A stretch of 64,000 bases of DNA from assembly GCA_907165065.1 (NCBI GenBank), contig OU015539.1, positions 17,142,816 to 17,206,815 of the forward strand. Direction: 5' to 3'. This document shows positions 14,060 to 27,212 of this stretch, one piece after another. The position numbers and the translations under genes were made by a program. The DNA comes from Caprimulgus europaeus. Taxonomy: Eukaryota; Chordata; Aves; Caprimulgiformes; Caprimulgidae. The first letter of the stretch is position 1. The number at the start of each line of letters is the position of its first letter. The notes below the pieces were generated by a model. That model saw nothing but the letters and a program-made list of their open reading frames with translations, did not search any database and was not told where the DNA came from.

Positions 14060-17000
14060 TCAGAATTTGAATGTCAGGAATGCATAGCTGTGCTGCAAAA
14101 GGGACATACAGTTTTAAAATGCACCTTAGATGATGTGTAAGAATAACTGAAATTAGACCCCTCTTGTGTGTGTGTGTGAATATTTTGCTTCTTACAGGTC
14201 TTACAATACCCTTTGGCAGCAGGATAATTGGAAGGTCTAGAGGGACTTGCTGCTAGAAACACCTCCCTCCTTTTATTCAGCTTGCACATTGATAAATAAA
14301 GAAATTCCCAGGCACAACAAGCATTTCTCAGCTGTTCTGTTGCTGCTCTTCACTCAGAACCTTTAAGGAGGATTACTGTAGAAATATGTACTTTAGAGCA
14401 GTGCTTGAGGGTTTCATCTATTCAGGTATATAGTGTTTGAATAGCTACAGAAGGAAAGATGAATGAATGAATAAATAAACACTGTATGCATTTGCTTCTT
14501 AGGAGTTTCTGCAAGGATAACCCTGATTGAGAGGAACTCTTGGTCTGTGCTCTTCACTGGTGAAAGCCTGGCTGCTGCTGCCCAGAACGTGTGCTGATAA
14601 AACAGCCCCACTTGGTTAGTGTAGGTCTGAAACCCTGAAATATCTACAGTATTCAGCAGGTTCTAACAAGCAAAATCTTGCTGATATTCCTTATGTTGTG
14701 TTAACTTTCTGGGTTGCTCTGAAAAGACTGGAAGGGTTGGTAATCTCACATGGCCATCTGCAGTACAGCATGGCAGTCAGCTGTTCATACACAACAGTTC
14801 AGAGCTGTTTTAGTGAGCAGAAATACACTCTCTTCGTGTTTCTAGCAATTAGAATAAATTGTTTATGGAGGAAATACGACATTTCTGCATATCAAACATG
14901 ATCATTTTATCTCTTGAAATAGAATTCAACTAAAATGACATCATATCTAATAGTAATTGTGCAATATCATCATTCTTATAATTCCAGCTGGCCAAATGGT
15001 TGGTTGCTAGATGTTTTTCGGTGCAAATACTTGCTCAGCCAGATGAGATTGTGAAACAGCTGCAAGAAAGGCTTGAACAAAGATGCTGTAGTGATCCCTA
15101 GTGAGCCCATGGGAGCACTGACTTTCTGAGGTCACTGCTTATAAAACCAAGACACTTGCAAGGCTTTTAACTTTTTAATTTTCCACACATTTTAAAAAGA
15201 TTCTTGGGGCTGCAGCTGTAACCCAATCTAGTGTTTTTCATAGGAAATGTTAAGAAGTAAAACCTGTGGCATTATCACCAGGTACAAAGCTGCAATGAGA
15301 GTCTCTTGTAAAAGGATTGTCAGACAGGTGGTGCTCAGGAGTAGATGCTACTGTAGACATGGGCAGAATCACAAGCATCCCTGACAGCAGCAGCTGTAGC
15401 AATTAGCCAATTAAACAGTTTTTATTGATGATCTGTGATAGCTAATAAACTTCTAACAGGCTATAAAACACCCCATGGATCAATCTTGCTATTAACAGAC
15501 TGGATCATAACCAATACTTATTAATTCTAACTAACATTATTGTTTGGAAATGGAAGGAGCAAGTGGACTGTATGCCAAATGTAAGAGTGGAGACATCATT
15601 CCAAATAAATTCTGGTAGTTTGGGGAACATTTATCATTTACATCAGCAGATAAAGCAATCTCTTTGAAAAGCAGGATTTGGGGACATCTTTTTAGCTTTC
15701 CAGGTCATTAAGCCAAGGATGAAATTTCCATCCATGGAGTCACAGCACAATGACAGAAAAGCTGCTGAAGGAAAGCAGGCAGGTTTGAGGGGACAGGGGG
15801 TGTTTTCTCTAGTTCCATATGACACAAAACCATCTTTCAGGGAAACACCTTTCAAAACCACAGGGCTTAAATAACTTTAGTAGCTACTTGCCTGGTACTG
15901 TGTCTGATTGGCTGAATGTTATTTTTCTCAACCAAAATGGTTATTTAACCTTTCACTCTGGCATTTTGTTGGCTTGTTTTTGGTTTTTTTTTTTAAGGAT
16001 AAATAAATAGAAGGCTAATAGGGAGATATTTAAGAATTAAGAAGTTGTAGAAAGTAAAATGTTGACAGATAAGATATTGCTTAAAGTTTAAACATACCAT
16101 GCATAATAAATAACTCCAGAAATATTTAATCAGTTTTACTGTTAGAGGCCAAATTCACTAGAGTTCCAAGTGGGTGATTGATACTAGATGTAACTGTGAA
16201 TTCTTGGGAGATTCTTGCCAAATTTCCAAACAATGCCAACGTTAATAGTTTATATTTTTTAATTTCTGGTGTCACATTTACTTGTGGTTAGTCCAGCACT
16301 GTTATTTCAGTGATACCATGGCTGAAATGTTAGTTCAGCTGAAAATTCAGATTGTTTTGCAGGGAAATTGCTGTGACTCAGGTGTGTGCATATATGTACA
16401 TCCAGTTGTGCACTTAATGATGGAGATAATTTTGCTTCTTTTATGTCCTCTTTTTAGATCTACACATGAAAAGCACTCAGCTCAGTGTGACACAATCACC
16501 ATACACTGAGAGTTCAAACATTAAATTCTTGCACATTTATAGGCTTCATATGTAATGTAGGATGTCTCTAATACAGAGTTGTTTCACGTCCTGGAGGGTT
16601 TTTCTTTATCTTCCTCATTGGATTCTAATGGAAATTTTCTGCATGGTCTCAGTATTTTTGTAAATATTTGCTTGAATGCTTTATAAATATTTGTTGCAGT
16701 CTGCAAATGTTTGGAGTTGGCACTGAAAATATTTGCATGTATAGCTATCAGAGAAAACACTCCCAGCCTAAAGCATGTGGAAGACACTCTGGTACAAAAC
16801 CACCCCTCGCTTACCAGATGAAGAGTAAAGAATCACACCTGCAACCATCACAGCTGTCCCAGCAAAAACTTCACCTAGGCTGCTATTGTTGCTAGAAATT
16901 ACCTATGGTTTCCTGGCAGTGAGTTAATTGAAGGTATAAATAAATAATAAATCTGTTTCTACAACAACTTAAGACTTATTTGCAGGATGAACAGCACCAA

Positions 17001-17160
17001 TGCAGAGGCTGTAGGTAAACCAATAAAGTATGGACTTCACCAGGTCTTTCTTGTTCCAGAGTAACTATAAACACAGTCTAAATTCAAAACAGTAAAGTGT
17101 GTAAAGTTACACTTGGTGATAATTATGGTTCCCTCTGCTGTGCAGTCAAGTACTTAATCT

Positions 17161-17226
17161 TTTTATGTGACCCATATTTTTTATGTGACCCATATCTTTT
17201 ATCTTTATGTGACCAAATCTTTTATC
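17161..17226. repeat. 18-bp tandem repeat
   Basis: Two 18-bp units (TTTTATGTGACCCATATY at 17161-17178 and 17179-17196) are followed by a variant third copy containing TTTATGTGACCAAATC, with TTTTATC words between and after. A local replication-slippage repeat. Confidence 0.85.
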
Positions 17227-20200
17227 TAGTGTGTGTGCTCCAAGAAATATTGGAATGAGTGGCTAGGTGGAGTAAAAGAAAAATACACCTGTAGTAGCCT
17301 GTTCCTATAGAATGGAATGAATACACAGATTTCTCCACAACAGCACACCCAGCTCTTTGAGCCCAGATGTTTATTTTCCACTTGCAGCAGTTCTAATTAA
17401 TGTAATTAATGCTGTTAATGCACTGAGAATCCTCAGGGCTTTCACAGGAAAGTTACCTTCCTGCAGTTGGGACTTATCTAGGAAACCCTTTGCTGGCCAA
17501 GCAATGGAAGTGATGGCACCAGCACCACTTGGTTCTGTTGCTGCACGTGCAGGTTGCTGGGTTTGAGCTCCACCATCATCCTCACTTGGTCACAAGTCAT
17601 TCTCCTTGTCTCCCTGATAGTTTTCTTGGAAGCAGATCCTTGTTTTTTCCCCAGTAATGGACTGTACTTTGCAACTGGCTTATTTAAGTTCCCAGGTGAG
17701 CATGCATCCTGCAAATTCACTCTTAGCACACACTCCTCCTGAGCTCCTGTTGTACAGTTTCATTTTGCAGTTTGTCTTATCAAATATTAGTGATACTTAC
17801 AGGAAAAACAAGTAAATGCCTGCTGGGACTTGCTAATGGGTCCAGGAAAGTGCTCTTTGCTTTAGCTAGAAAAAGAAACATACAGAGGGCAAAATAATAA
17901 ATGTCTGTGTATTTCTTACTATTCTACTTTTCTCATTATTATTTGAAGTTATTATCAGAGCCTCTAAGAGTTCATCATTCCCTTCCTGCACACAGTTTTT
18001 ACTCTTCTGCTTAGAAGAAAAAAGGCCCTTAGGTATTTTCTCCCCATTGAGCCAGATTCTGTGATCCTGTAACCCCTCTTTTCATAACCCTGTGTCTCTG
18101 TTTGTGTCTCTTTCCCAGCCAGCCTTGTCTGAAGATCCAAGTTCATTTGTATAGTTAGAGCCTATTAGAGTTTAAGCATGAAGTGAGCTTTGTCTTGTGC
18201 AGCAAGCCCTCCTCCAAGGTTGCTCCCTCTGAAGAGCTGGTCAGCAAATGATTCTTTATTAGGTCTGACCTGGCAGACCAGATGTTGCTCTGGTGGAGAA
18301 CTGCGGGGTGAGCACGCCCCGAGGCCGTAAGTGATGTGACAGTTTCATAACCTTGAGCAAAATTCATGTCTCAGTGACATTCTCTGAACTGTCAGAGGTA
18401 GTAGGTGCAAATGCATCTTGAAGAACTGAAATTGAAAAGATTTATTGAGGGGTGCATTCTAGGAGCTGTGCTGGAGAAGCCATGAGAAAACGTTCTGAAA
18501 AGCTTATTGTGGTGTTGCTTTGGGATAGAGCATGGCTGGAATGCAATGCCAAGGCTGTTAATGCAGGTGGAAGCACGATGGTGTTTGCAAAGGCAGGGGT
18601 GTGAGAGAAGCAAACGAAGACATGTCTGTTTATTCCTTCCACAAAATGAAGTTTGTCAATTCAAGGATTCTGCAATCCGTTTTAGTCTATAAACATTGCA
18701 CTTCATTATGAGGAGACAGACTGCATGCATCATAGTTTTTGAATTGCTATTGAGCAGCAGTGATGTGCTTACAAAAGCAGAAAAGAAACGTGAGGTGCAC
18801 TGGATTGTCCAACTTCTGCTTATCTTTGGATTACATTTGTAAATCCTATTTATCTACTTGAAAATCTTATTTTTCTACGTTTATGTAGTTAACTATTTTG
18901 TTATTCTTTTCACTTGCACAAAATGACAAGTGGCTTCAAAACACTGGGTTTTTTGTGCCTCTGTAGTGAAATGGAGAAAACCAATTACATTGAAATCTTG
19001 GTCTTACAGGTAAGACATAGTTTGAGTTTGTTCTTTTTCCTGTTTATCTACATTGCACAATCTGCACCAGTCAGATGGGGCTGATGCAAAAATAGTTCCT
19101 CTGGGTGACGTGTAGGATGTAGAATATTTAGGCTGGTACTTGCCTAAAATGTTAGGAAGAAGAGTGAAGAAAATTAAGCTTTTGATTAGCAAAGCTTTAT
19201 GCTGACAAACCCCTAGTGCACATTGCTTTGTCTTTTTTCCCATTTTACTTATTCTAATTGAGCAACTGATGTAGGCACTGCTGATAAAAACTCTGTCGGT
19301 CCTGTAGGTGTGTTTTCATGTTGGAGGGATGACAAAGTGGGGTTAGATTGTGACATGCTAATTACTCTGAGTATTTAAATATAATAGATTTGCCTGGTCT
19401 TCTTGGTAGGAGAAACACCAAGGTCATTTTTCTGGGTGGTAACAGGTTATTAAGAATCAGTGCTTTACTTTTCTGGTAGTTATTATTTTGTTTTTATTGA
19501 CATCAGATTTTGGTTGCCATTTTCCTGCCATGTAATTCATTACTGTGAACTTCTGCAACTCGTTTCAGTGAAGTTTGGTTTTATTTGCTGTGAATATTTT
19601 CATATTGTCAGCAAATTTTGCAGCTTTGCTAATTGCTCCTTTTCAGATTTTTATGTGTCTAGATTGAACAGCAAAGATCCCAACACAGATATTTGTGAAA
19701 TGCTGTAGCTTCCTTCTTTCTGCTGTAAAACCAACCACTTACAATTGCCAGATAAAAAGTTCATATGTTTACTAATGTGATGAAAAAGCCTTATTCAGTG
19801 CAGAGCTATGGATTCCTACTGGTATCTTCTTTCCATATTGGGGGGGTTTGAAGTCAGAAGAAGCCAGGCTTCTGAGACATCAGAAATATAAAATTATGGC
19901 AAAAGTTCATACAACAGCTGCTCTCACTTCCAGTGATGCATCAGTAGCACCCAGTATTACTTGCAGTCTGCCTTTCCATGTTCCTACATCCTTTGGTCAT
20001 ACAGATCAGTCTCCTCATGCTAAAGCAGTTGTTACCTTCCAGTTCTGTAGTTTCACTTGCTCCCAATTAAATCACAATTAATTTACACACCATGCTCTGC
20101 TCTCATTTGCCTGCTGACATGAAATGAATAGCAGAGAGCTGTAGGCTGATGAGCCCACACGTTACAGTTCTTTTAATGGCATCATGTTCCTGCTTGGGTG

Positions 20201-20907
20201 CTGATCCTGGGAATGCTCAGACCTTGCAGAATGCTTATGCAGCTCGTTCCTGTGTATGGACCAGGTGAGAACCTTGGAGAAACGCTGCCCAGCAGTCCTA
20301 GCTTTGCCATACTCTTCCTGTTGAACCCTCTGTGAACTGCAGACCAAGGTGTAACTGGCAGTGACTGGATGGTGTGCAGGTATTTCCCAGTGTTCAGCCA
20401 CCAGCAAAAGCAAGTGACAACCAAGTTTTGAGTTTGAAACACCCTCATTCCTCCTCAGGCTTAGTATTGCAGAAGGGCATGAACACCATCAGGCAATCTT
20501 TGAATTAATGAATTTTTTCATGAGTGAATAATGTATAAAGCCAGCTCTTACTGCCACCAACAATCCATGTTGTTTTTTTAATGAAATATGCATTTCTTTT
20601 ATATTTGAAAAAAGTAAAGTACATTCATTTTGTGGGTAGTGTAAAATTTATGATCTTCTTCATTATTCATTTCAATGCTTTTTGAAGTTTGTAGGTATAT
20701 TTAAATGACATGATAGATGACCACCCTGTCCCTTCCCAACCCTTGAAATGAAACATGATAGATTTGGAACTCTTAAGACCTGAGCCTTCTCCTTTCCCAG
20801 TCACTTTAGATACAAGCTCTAGAGTCTGCAAGCCAGATTGCACAAAGCATTTGGGTGCTTAGTTTTACTGGCATCTTCTGTAACAGAGGTTCTTAATAGA
20901 AGCAGTG

Positions 20908-21567
20908 GATGAGAAGCTCAACATGAGCCGGCAGCGTGCGCTGGCAGCACAGAGCCAATAACCGTGTCCTGGGCTGCACCCAGAGCAGTGTGGGCAGCAG
21001 GGCCAGGGAGGGGATTCTGCCCCTCTGCTCCGCTCTCCTGAGACCCCACCTGCAGTGCTGCCTCCAGTGCTGGGGCCACCAACAGCACAAGGACATGGAG
21101 CTACTGGAGCCAGCCCAGAGGAGGCCACGAGGATGATGCCAGGGCTGGAGCAGCTCTGCTGTGAGGACAGGCTGAGAGAGTTGGGGCTGTTCAGCCTGGA
21201 GAAGAGAAGGCTCCAGGGAGACCTTCTAGTGGCCTCCCAGTACCTGAAGGGGGGCTACAAAAAAGCTGGGGAAGGACCTTTTATAAGGGCAGTTAATCAT
21301 AGAACAAGGGGAAATGGCTTTAAACTGGAAGAGGGGAGGTTTAGATGAGATGTGAGGAAGAAATTCTTTGGTGTGAGGGTGGTGAGACCCTGGCCCAGGT
21401 TGCCCAGAGAAGCTGTGGCTGCTCCTCCCTGGAAGTGTTCTCGGTCAGATTGGATGAGGCTTTGAGCAACCTGGTCTAGTGGAAGGTGTCCCTGCTGCTG
21501 GCAGGGGGGTTGGGACTGGATAAGCTTGAAGGTCCCTTCCAACCCAAACCAGTCTGGGATTCTGTGA
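20908..21567 (+). mobile_element. CR1 LINE fragment, sense
   Basis: About 660 bp of CR1 3' region. It begins near GATGAGAAGCTCAACATGAG, passes through the conserved CTCCTGAGACCCCACCTGCA and [20 protein letters not shown] coding words, and ends in the 3' UTR with AGGTCCCTTCCAACCCAAAC and GGGATTCTGTG. Frameshifts and a stop break the reverse-transcriptase frame (the readable piece stops at about 21348), so it is a dead copy. Its 3' UTR matches the 6.7 kb fragment rather than the 22-39 kb copies, so it is a different subfamily. Confidence 0.93.
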
Positions 21568-22077
21568 AGTGAAATCTGTGAAAATGTGTGAGGATCTTTG
21601 CTTCAGCACCTGCAGTGCTCAGTGTGTTAGAGGATCAGACCTAGCATGCAGGTTTTTGTTGCTGTGCTATGTTCAAATCAGAGACAGAAGCATTAAATTT
21701 GTGTTTCTTGGCCTTGTATACATACTTTTATAGTCACTATTTTATTTATTTATTTTGATAATGAGGATTTTTTAAAAAGAACATTTATCTTGGTAATTGA
21801 CATGAATGAAAATAGATTTAGATTTAAGGAAAACTAGTAATAAATCATGATTTATCACATTTGGATTGTTACATCTAAATGATAAACAAGAATAGCCATG
21901 TACTGCTTCTGACTTTCTTTCAAGTCTCCTGTATGAGCACAGCTCCAGGGCCTATAACTTTGTTTGGTGCAATTTATATGCTTTACAGGTGATATTTGTT
22001 GATGACATTCTAAACAGGACACTTGGAGAAAATTTGTAGTGACTACCATTCTGAGTAATGAGAAAGTGAGATGAAGG

Positions 22078-22371
22078 GATCACAGAATCACAGAATCACA
22101 GAGTGTCAGGGACTGGAAGGGACCTCGAAGATCACCCAGTCCAACCCCCTGCCAGAGCAGGAACACCCAGATGAGATCACACAGGAAGGCATCCAGGCAG
22201 GTCTTGAATGTCTCCAGAGAAGGAGACTCCACACCCTCCCTGGGCAGCCTGTCCCAGGGCTCTGGCACCCTCACAGTAAAGAAGTTCCTCCTCAAATTTA
22301 AGCAGAACCTCCTGTGTTCCAGCTCACACCCATTGCCCTTGTCCTACCACTGGACATCACTGTGAAGAGCC
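22078..22371 (-). mobile_element. CR1 LINE, short 3' fragment, antisense
   Basis: Starts with three units of the CR1 tail repeat (ATCACAGA on the + strand) at 22079, then GTGTCAGGGACTGGAAGGGA and the 3' UTR, and ends within the last part of the reverse-transcriptase ORF (- strand reads [20 protein letters not shown]). It is 5'-truncated at about 294 bp. It is the same subfamily as the copies at 26.7 and 38.8 kb. Confidence 0.95.
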
Positions 22372-25300
22372 ATGTATGTTTGGTTTTATTATGGCTTCAG
22401 GTTTCCTCTTGGGGAAATTCACAGGTATGGCTTTCAGACACTGTTTTCTGAATGTTTCAATTTAAGAGTCCATTCTGGGGAGGCTGTGCACGTGGGTTTT
22501 GAAGCAGTCAGTTGCAAACCACAGGATCCAGTCCTTTCAGCCTGCTGGGCTGTCTCCCTGAAGCAGACGAGCTTGCCCAGGTAGCCACTTTAACAACCAC
22601 TCATTTGAGACCTATCAATGATTACCATTGATTTGCCTGAAATAACTTAGCAAGACAATTTGCTGGATTTAGAGAGGTTAGACTGTACTTCAACTTCATT
22701 ACTTACTGGGTTTAACAAGGTTTATGTTGTTTTCTGGTTCAGAGTTGTGAACTGCACACTCCTTCCGTTAGCGAGATTCTCCCAGCTTGCTTGCGCTCCT
22801 CCCTCTCCTGCCCTGGGCTGCTCTCTGGGCTTTGAGAACCTTTATACACTTGTAGATTTGTTTCTTCACTTTTTCCATTTGTCTGATTTGGTAACACAAA
22901 GAAACATAAACCAATTTTTGTTGTTGTTATTTCTGTTAAAACTTTTAGTAACATTCACTGGATGTACTGTGGCTGTGAGAAGGGAGCTGCCCAGTATTTT
23001 GCTATACAGATAGTTCAAGTGCAGCAACTAACACTGGCACAAAATGAGTGTTTAACACAATGGAACCACAAAAGTACAGTGTACCCTCCCAAGTAGTTTA
23101 TTCTTTTCCCTGAAATCATATTTAAATTCAACCATTGTCCTGTCTGACACATTAATATTAACAGACCACATATTTACTTTTCCAAGGTCCTCTTGTGCAT
23201 TTGACCTGGTGCAGCTGGGGAGTGTTCCACTAATTGCTTAAATCTCTTTGCTCACATGCCTCACTGGGACAGCTGATGCCAGAATGTCACTCAGCAGCAT
23301 TTTCTCTGATGTGTTTAATGTTCTGTTAGTGAATTAAAGCTGAGTTTGACATTCAGTGCATAATGAATGTCTTGGGGTCCACTTTGAGGTTTTGTAATGA
23401 GGCTCTTGCTGTCCAGTTCTATTTTGCATCAGCTGGGAGCCTTGACTTCCTTCCTTCCCTCAGCTGCGAAGTGTGCTGACCCAGCCCCCTTTACTGTCCA
23501 ACTCCAGCTGTGAAAGGCTTGATCAACAACAGGTAGCTTTTTCTTGAATGCTGATTTTAGAGATTCTTGGCTATTTGTGGCCAAAGAAAAGCTGAAGAGC
23601 TTTCCAGCCACACAGTATCTTACAGTCAAGCATTATCTTAGGTGCCTCACAATTTTTGCCTTTTTTTATGGGGTATTTAACCTATTCCTAAATGCCTTTG
23701 AAAAGAAGATAGAAGGTAGAACAGTGCAAGCAGATAAATTGTTAGATTTAATTTTTATTTTCTGTTAAACCTTCTCTACTGAGATTCAGTTTCAGAATTT
23801 TAACCAAAAATAATTCCCGTGTCTCAGAGTTATAATGTGCTTTTAACCAGGAAGAATTACTGCTGTGTCCAGTGTTGTTCTAGATCTCTGTCTTCTAAAT
23901 GTTTGTTTGCTCACTTATTTCTAGAGGGGATGGTAGTGCTGGTGTTTGTTTGATAGCATGGCTTTCCTGACTGTTGATTTTTCCAGTGTCTTACTTTACC
24001 TTTGGAATTTTTACCAAGTTTCAGGGAGGTAGCTGGTATTTCAAGATACTGAGTCATGGATTTATTGAAATGTAAATATCAATAAGTGCCTGCAACAGGA
24101 TAATGAAAAAAAAACAACTTTGGAAAAAGATCAGTATCAGTCATATTGTTTTTATAGTTAAGAGTACTTTCTAATGGTTGCTTGCTTGCCTTTTGCATAC
24201 TGCAAGGAGTTTTAAATTATTTGGCTTATTCAGATAAAGGAACAGGGTGCAGTCAGAGTTCTGCCTATCAAGGATTGCTGCTGAATCCTTCATGGTCCTT
24301 TCCTGTGTTAAAAAAATTGCAGAATTTCTTTATGAACAGTACATTAAGTTAGACCTGAGTTTCTTTACATAAGCCTCTAAAAGAACCTTGGAAGTACTTC
24401 ATTTTTCTGAAAGGTGAACATTTTCCTCACTTTCCTGTAGTGCAGATAAATATATTTCAGCTTTGTTTAGGAGGTACCCTGAATTCTGACACCATTTGGC
24501 AATTGAATCAAGATCTTACATGTGCACATTTAGGATACTTATCTCCTGAGATACAAGTTATTATTCAGGTGATAATTCCTTGTAATAATTATAACTCAAT
24601 TAGACTTGACATATAGAGTGGCTGTTCATAATGGGCTTTTAAAAATGAAGAGGAAGAAAGATAAGGACACACTGCATATAGACTGTAAAAAAATCAACCC
24701 ACCAACAACTCCTCACTGATCATTCTTTTAGTGAGAACATTTAAAAATAGTGGGGGGTGTTTTAGTTTGATGCTGGAATACACTTTTGAAGACAGTTTTC
24801 CACATCATCTCCCATTTCTGTTCCTTTAACTCGTGTTGCAGTATATATATGTAATAAATATACATAATGAATTCCTTCTGGACAAGACTGAAATGGAAGC
24901 TGAGCTGCACGAGTGTGTTTAGTTCACTTTCCTCATGAACCCTTAGTCTGTGAAACCAGATGAAGCCTAGTCCACAGGAACTCCTCCTGAAACACATGCT
25001 GGGTCAACACCCCCAACACCAAGTGTTTCACTGGGCAAATTCACACAGAGGCAGGAGGAGCCTGTTTTTTCAGTGAAACAATTGTGTGCAGGAGGCTGAT
25101 GTGTTGGTGCCAATCCTCGTACAGAAACCTTTTTCTGGGAGTGTGTGACCCAAGAAAGGCAAGAGCTTTGGTCTGAGGCTCTTTGCCTCTGAACTTGTGA
25201 CAGGAGCAAGGTGACAAGGCCCCTGGCATCTCTCACAGCTGTGTCCTGGAACATAGGAGATGAAATGCTAAATTACTTCCCAGTAATTTTCTACCTATAT

Positions 25301-26665
25301 CAAAGCAAGTTAGCCCTTTGAGGTTCACAGAGTCCAAGGAATTTGAAGATTTGTATGTCTTCCCCCCCAACTAAAGAGAATTCCAAAGAAAAGTAAAATT
25401 TAGCTCAAATAACTGACTTCAAATTTACAGCCCTTTGTATCTATAAAACAAAAACTCCAAGTGCTTTTTAGTGTTGGCTTCTGCAGTAAAATTTGGTTTA
25501 CTACATCTATTTATTTTTACTAAATATATTTACAAGTTATCATTAAAGCTCTCAAACATACCTGAAAACTAATCAACTTTGTTGTTTACATTTAAATCCA
25601 CTTGTAACTTGATCTATAGAACATGCCAGCCTAAACACAGACTCTTCAGATTTCCATGGCACCTATTTAACTTCATCCTCATTTAGTTTCAACAGCAGGA
25701 AATAAACTTGTTCTCTAAATTGAAATCTAGATACAACCTTGGCTTCTGGTGTGATACTCGAACTGGTGAGCAAACTGGGGATTAATCAAGACTTGTGCTT
25801 CTTGTAAATATTGTGGAAGAAAAATGTTAATCAAGTGGGTAGTTACTTTATTTTTAATAATTGTTTTAAAATTGTGGATTAAATCTGCTTCAAGAAACTA
25901 TACTGATAATAATCAGTCATTTACCAATACTATTTTTTACAAGGGCAGATTTCTGTTCCTCTGATGATTTTGAGTACGTAGCACTTGCTGGTGACATAAG
26001 TTAACATCTCTGCCTTTCTTCCATGTGGCAGATGAGGTACTCAGAAGGTTAATTGGGTAATTCCAGTGAGGCATTTAGAAGATGCCAAAGCATTATGAAA
26101 ATAAGAATTACTCCACCTATCCTTGAAAAAGTCTGAGGAGACTTTTGACAAATAATTGTTCACACTTCTGAATTTTCCATAATTTTATAGAAAGTTCTGG
26201 AATGGATTAAGTAATCTTTATGTCCCTGTAAAATATACTTTATAGTATTTTCTCTGTTAGTGAAGACTTCTATTTTGTGTTACAAGAAAGCAGCTTCTTA
26301 ATGACTAACTGTCTAACCAGGTTATCTTGCATGATAAATCAAACCAGCAAGGTTCATTAGCCTCCGTAATGCTTTGAAATACATAAATTATGGTCGTTAT
26401 TAGTGTGTTTTGCATACAGTGATTGCATATTTATGTTAAAATGCACTTTCAGTGCAGTCGAAGTTAAGCAGTCAATTAGTCAATTTTAAGGGGTGCTGAA
26501 GTGAAATTATTCTGTGTTTGCTTGAGTTAATGAAAATCATCATCTTAGCTATTTTCAGGAAAAAAAATGTAAAGCTCCAGTTGCAGTTTTTCAGTACTGG
26601 CACAAGCAGAAAGATTCTTTCCATACGTGAGGACGATATTCCTCAGCATACTGGGGGTGGAGTGG

Positions 26666-27212
26666 AGCACAGAATCACAGAGTGTCAGGGATTGGAAGGG
26701 ACCTCGAAAGCTCATCCAGTCCAATCCCCATGCCAGAGCAGGAGCACCCAGATGAGATCACACAGGAAGGTGTCCAGGTGGGTCTTGAATGTCTCCAGAG
26801 AAGGAGACTCCACACCCTCCCTGGGCAGCCTGTCCCAGGGCTCTGTTACTCTCACAGTAAAGAAGTTCCTCCTCAAATTCAAGCAGAACCTCCTGTGTTG
26901 CAGCTCACACCCATTGCCCCTTATCCTATCATTGGACACCACTGTGAAGAGCCTGGCCCCATCCTCCTGACACTCACCCTTCAGATATTTATAAACATTA
27001 ATGAGGTCCCCCCTCAGTCTCCTCTTCTCCAAGCTAAAGAGCCCCAGCTCCCTCAGCCTTTCCTCATCAGGGAGATGCTCCACTCCCTTCATCACCTTGG
27101 TGGCTCTGTGCTGGACTCTCTCCAGCAGTTCCCTGTCCTTCTTGAACTGGGGGGCCCAGAACTGGACACAATATTCCAGATGTGGCCTCACCAGGGCAGA
27201 GTAGAGGGGACC
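26666..27212 (-). mobile_element. CR1 LINE, 3' fragment with long open frame, antisense
   Basis: About 547 bp of CR1. The tail repeat and GTGTCAGGGATTGGAAGGGA are at the left; the - strand then reads the carboxyl end of the reverse-transcriptase protein ([20 protein letters not shown] ... [20 protein letters not shown]) as an open frame of about 159 codons. It is truncated at the 5' side near 27212. The open frame suggests fairly recent insertion, but nothing indicates expression. It aligns along its length with the opposite-strand copy at 38.8 kb. Confidence 0.95.

Noticed and set aside
18969-19009. Possible CHID1 exon: frame reads KWRKPITLKSWSY and ends AG|GTAAGA in phase 2
   Set aside because: The KWR start and the phase resemble what the missing CHID1 exon would need, but the following residues do not match NFYGMDY, and the distance from KWR to the donor is too short by about twenty codons.
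22660-23013. Open frame of 117 codons with hydrophobic runs
   Set aside because: It begins at TTG, not ATG, lacks recognisable domains or splice context, and its hydrophobicity follows from T-rich sequence.
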